Source of the DNA: a virus
Virus record (IMG/VR): IMGVR_UViG_3300042112_000102
Span: 1 to 23,505 of that record
DNA length: 23,505 nucleotides
Reading direction: 5' to 3' (one strand)
The number at the start of each line of letters is the position of its first letter. The first letter of the stretch is position 1. The position numbers and the translations under genes are program-made. This document shows positions 21,961 to 23,505 of the stretch, one piece after another. The notes under the pieces are model-generated. The model saw nothing but the letters and a program-made list of their open reading frames with translations. It did not search any database and was not told where the DNA came from.

Positions 21961-22910
21961 TGGCGCTTAGGGCAGTCGCGGGCATTACTCGCACCATCCA
22001 GACGTTCACCGGCAACGGCACATATACGAAGTCCAGCGGGGCGCGATACGTCGCGGTCCAAGTGGTCGGCGGTGGTGGCGGCGGTGGTTTTGGGGGCACC
22101 TACGCGGCTGCGGGCGGCGGCTCGGGCGGTGGCGGCGGCGGTGGCGGGGCGTGGGATTACGCGGTGTTCCTGGCATCATCCCTCCCCGCAACGGTGGCAG
22201 TGACTGTTGGCGCAGGCGGCACAGGCGGCACCAGCGGCACGCCGACCGGCGGGCAGGGCGGCATCTCGTCGTTTGGCACGTTGTTGTTTGGCGGCGGTGG
22301 CGGCGGGGGCGGCGGGGGCTCGGCAGCGGCTACTAGCGGCGGTGGCGCTGGAATACCGCCCGGCCGGAATGGGCAAGCAAACAATGGTTCCACCACTGGC
22401 GGCACTGCTTTTGTTTTTGGCAACGCTGGCGGCACCGGAGTTGCCGGGAATCCCGGTGGGGGTGCCAATATTGTAGGTGCTGGGGCTTCCGGTGGTGGAA
22501 CCTCGGCCGCTGGCGTTCCCGGCGCTGGTGGGTTCCATCCGAACGGCACGGGCGGCGGTGGCGCTGGAGGTGGGTTCAACGCTGGCGCGGCCTCTGCTGG
22601 AGGCATGTCCGGATACAACGTGTCTGGTGGTGGCAATGCGTCGGTTGCGGGGGGCGCCATCGGCACGGCGGGCAACGCTGGCAACAGTCCTAGCACATCA
22701 TTCCTAACTGCGATCACCACTGGCGGCCCGCTTGGCGGCGGCGGTTCTGGCGGCGGATCAGGCACGGCAGCCAACGGCGGCGCTGGTGGTGCTGGCGGGA
22801 CGTATGGCGGCGGCGGCGGCGGCGGCGGGGCTGGTGACAGCGGCGCCGGGCGCGTGGGCGGCAACGGCGGGCAGGGCGGCGCGGGCGTTGTCATCGTGTG
22901 GGAGTGGTAA
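21960..22910 (+). CDS. Polyglycine-rich tail-tip adhesin
   Basis: The 316-aa protein begins TIQTFTGNGTYTKSSGARYV and then VQVVGGGGGGGFGG. Most of its length is Gly-rich runs (GGGSGGGGGGGGA at about 51-63, GGGGGGGGGGS near 110, GGTYGGGGGGGGAG near 288) broken by short variable loops, ending GGAGVVIVWEW. This fits the Gly_rich_2 group (F-x-x-x-G-x-Y-T start, G-x-V-I-V-x-W end) and recalls the polyglycine-helix sandwich adhesins of some T-even phages, whose loops contact the receptor. The start overlaps the previous stop by one base. Runs of GGC/GGT codons make it prone to slippage and recombination, so loop swapping and host-range change are likely here. Confidence 0.85.
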   Translation: MALRAVAGITRTIQTFTGNGTYTKSSGARYVAVQVVGGGGGGGFGGTYAAAGGGSGGGGGGGGAWDYAVFLASSLPATVAVTVGAGGTGGTSGTPTGGQGGISSFGTLLFGGGGGGGGGGSAAATSGGGAGIPPGRNGQANNGSTTGGTAFVFGNAGGTGVAGNPGGGANIVGAGASGGGTSAAGVPGAGGFHPNGTGGGGAGGGFNAGAASAGGMSGYNVSGGGNASVAGGAIGTAGNAGNSPSTSFLTAITTGGPLGGGGSGGGSGTAANGGAGGAGGTYGGGGGGGGAGDSGAGRVGGNGGQGGAGVVIVWEW

Positions 22911-22912
22911 CA

Positions 22913-23056
22913 ATGCGCTATGTCGTGCTGAACGAAGCAGGCGAGGTGGTCAACGTCGTGCTTTGGGATGGCGTGTCCGAGTGGCATCCGGGCGAGGGAT
23001 TGCGGGCTGTTCTTGAGACGGAGCATTCAGCGCCGCCAACGGCGCCCGGCCAATAA
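22913..23056 (+). CDS. Small conserved tail-associated protein
   Basis: The 47-aa protein reads MRYVVLNEAGEVVNVVLWDG, then VSEWHPGEGLRAVLETEHSA and a Pro-rich end. The pattern M-x-Y-x-x-x-N-x-x-G-x-V-V-N-V-x-x-W-D-G...W-x-P-x-x-G is that of a small family commonly encoded after tail-fibre genes in alphaproteobacterial phages, function unknown. It starts two bases after the adhesin stop. It is shorter than many relatives, which continue with a second domain; the stop here looks natural because the next gene starts soon after. Confidence 0.7.
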   Translation: MRYVVLNEAGEVVNVVLWDGVSEWHPGEGLRAVLETEHSAPPTAPGQ

Positions 23057-23130
23057 TCAACACATCGTCAATGTTCCGTGAAAGCGCTGATTGCGCCTAG
23101 AAGTTGTGGCGATGCCCGGAGAAATGTTCC

Positions 23131-23439
23131 ATGAATGACACCGTTGATTCCGGCCTCGTGGCGGTCATGGAGCGTGTAACGCGGGTTGAGACGCTGATTG
23201 AGCAGAGCGCGCACGCCTCTCGGGAGTTTCGGGAGGCGACGAACGCGCGCATGGAGAAGATGGCGGGCGATATCAACGCCATCGGGGCGAAGATTGACGG
23301 CATTGCGCAGGATATCGTGGTGGCCAAAACGCGGCTTCAGACCGGGGCCAGCCTGCTTGGCGTCATCGGGCGCCAGGCGCCGGGGCTGTCGATCGGCGGG
23401 GCTGTGGCGTGGGCTGCGGCGCATTGGCCGTGGAAGTAG
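23131..23439 (+). CDS. XhlA/holin-like coiled-coil membrane protein
   Basis: The 102-aa protein has an N-terminal coiled coil at about 5-70 (VMERVTRVETLIEQSAHASR, KMAGDINAIGAKIDGIAQDI). One hydrophobic segment near the C-terminus (about 75-98: SLLGVIGRQAPGLSIGGAVA then WAAAHW) follows. This layout, a cytosolic coiled coil then a single C-terminal membrane helix, matches haemolysin XhlA-type holin-associated proteins. With a lysis position right after the tail genes, it probably helps release the endolysin, which would lie beyond the window. The start at 23131 has GGAG nine bases upstream and is preferred to the in-frame TTG at 23104. Confidence 0.65.
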   Translation: MNDTVDSGLVAVMERVTRVETLIEQSAHASREFREATNARMEKMAGDINAIGAKIDGIAQDIVVAKTRLQTGASLLGVIGRQAPGLSIGGAVAWAAAHWPWK

Positions 23440-23475
23440 CTGCGGGCCGGGCTTGATACCGGCTATCCACCCTTG
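23440..23475. repeat. Possible alphaproteobacterial intergenic palindromic repeat
   Basis: Directly after the last stop, GCCGG (23446-23450) and CCGGC (23459-23463) flank GCTTGATA, in the context GGGCTTGATACCGGC-TATCCA. The GGGCTTGA-CCGG-ATCCA style recalls short palindromic intergenic repeats abundant in alphaproteobacterial chromosomes, whose translations give PGLIPAIHP-like strings. I recognise the style from memory only. The remaining 30 bases hold nothing I can name. Confidence 0.35.
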
Positions 23476-23505
23476 ATCGCCATTTGCGGTTCGTGCCTGT
23501 TGGCA

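Noticed and set aside
19695-22910. Possible diversity-generating retroelement target in the spike or Gly-rich adhesin
   Set aside because: No reverse transcriptase, accessory gene or template/variable repeat pair is visible anywhere in the window.
22157-23026. A 289-aa Pro-rich open frame antisense to the polyglycine adhesin
   Set aside because: Gly codons GGC/GGT read backwards give Pro and Ala codons, which explains the composition fully.
23071-23135. Direct repeat ATGTTCCGTGAA (23071-23082) and ATGTTCCATGAA (23124-23135)
   Set aside because: It is twelve bases with one mismatch, partly overlapping a start codon. It is too short to argue for an attachment site or regulatory element without other evidence.

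Overview
The window is the late (packaging, head, tail, adhesion) module of a P22-like short-tailed phage or prophage, with a small early or control cluster on its left and the start of a lysis module on its right. The DNA is GC-rich (about 62-63% by eye) with strong G/C third-codon bias. Genes are packed with ATGA, TGATG and TAATG overlaps, and several start at GTG or TTG. The small virion-protein families and the promoter style suggest an alphaproteobacterial host (sphingomonad-like is my guess). The host is inferred, not shown. No integrase, repressor, replication gene, tRNA, CRISPR array or insertion sequence is visible, so temperate versus lytic life and prophage versus free phage cannot be settled here.

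Left region (1-1700). One small gene (38-232) runs leftward from a near-consensus promoter (TTGACA, 17 bp, TACATT) that is embedded in two similar 19-bp dyad operators. Rightward from the same 136-bp intergenic region run five short overlapping genes (369-1619) of mostly unknown function; one resembles DUF6456-type proteins. A promoter-like TTGACA/GCTATCGC follows. Next comes a leader in which one GCGGGT strand can pair either upstream (terminator-like hairpin) or downstream (a hairpin hiding the Shine-Dalgarno of the first structural gene).

Head module (1725-12383). Two small beta-rich virion-type proteins precede a probable small terminase, the large terminase (Walker A GGRGGAKS, nuclease acidic residues) and a 705-aa P22-type portal. 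Two genes then sit between portal and scaffold: a stand-alone ADP-ribosyltransferase-like protein (ART-PolyVal type) and a Gly-rich protein. Scaffold, a pair of tandem stem-loops, the coat protein, a gp4-like tail accessory factor and a gp10-like stabilisation protein follow.

Ejection module (12380-17958). Three small proteins, one with a 19-residue tandem repeat, lead into a gp7-like protein, a gp20-like protein and a 795-aa virion protein that begins with a lytic transglycosylase domain. Together these should cross the envelope during DNA ejection.

Antisense gene and adhesion module (17848-23056). A 113-aa three-helix membrane protein lies on the opposite strand exactly between the last ejection gene and the first tail-fibre gene. 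P22 keeps its superinfection-exclusion gene sieA and immunity I genes at that position. Then come a fibre with an S74 self-cleaving chaperone, a right-handed beta-helix tailspike, two small proteins, a polyglycine-rich adhesin and a small tail-associated protein.

Right end (23131-23505). A coiled-coil plus single membrane-helix protein (XhlA/holin-like) is the last gene. The bases after it resemble a palindromic repeat common between genes in alphaproteobacterial chromosomes.

The most interesting items are the virion-module ADP-ribosyltransferase, the antisense membrane protein at the sieA position, the double operator, and the switchable leader of the structural operon.
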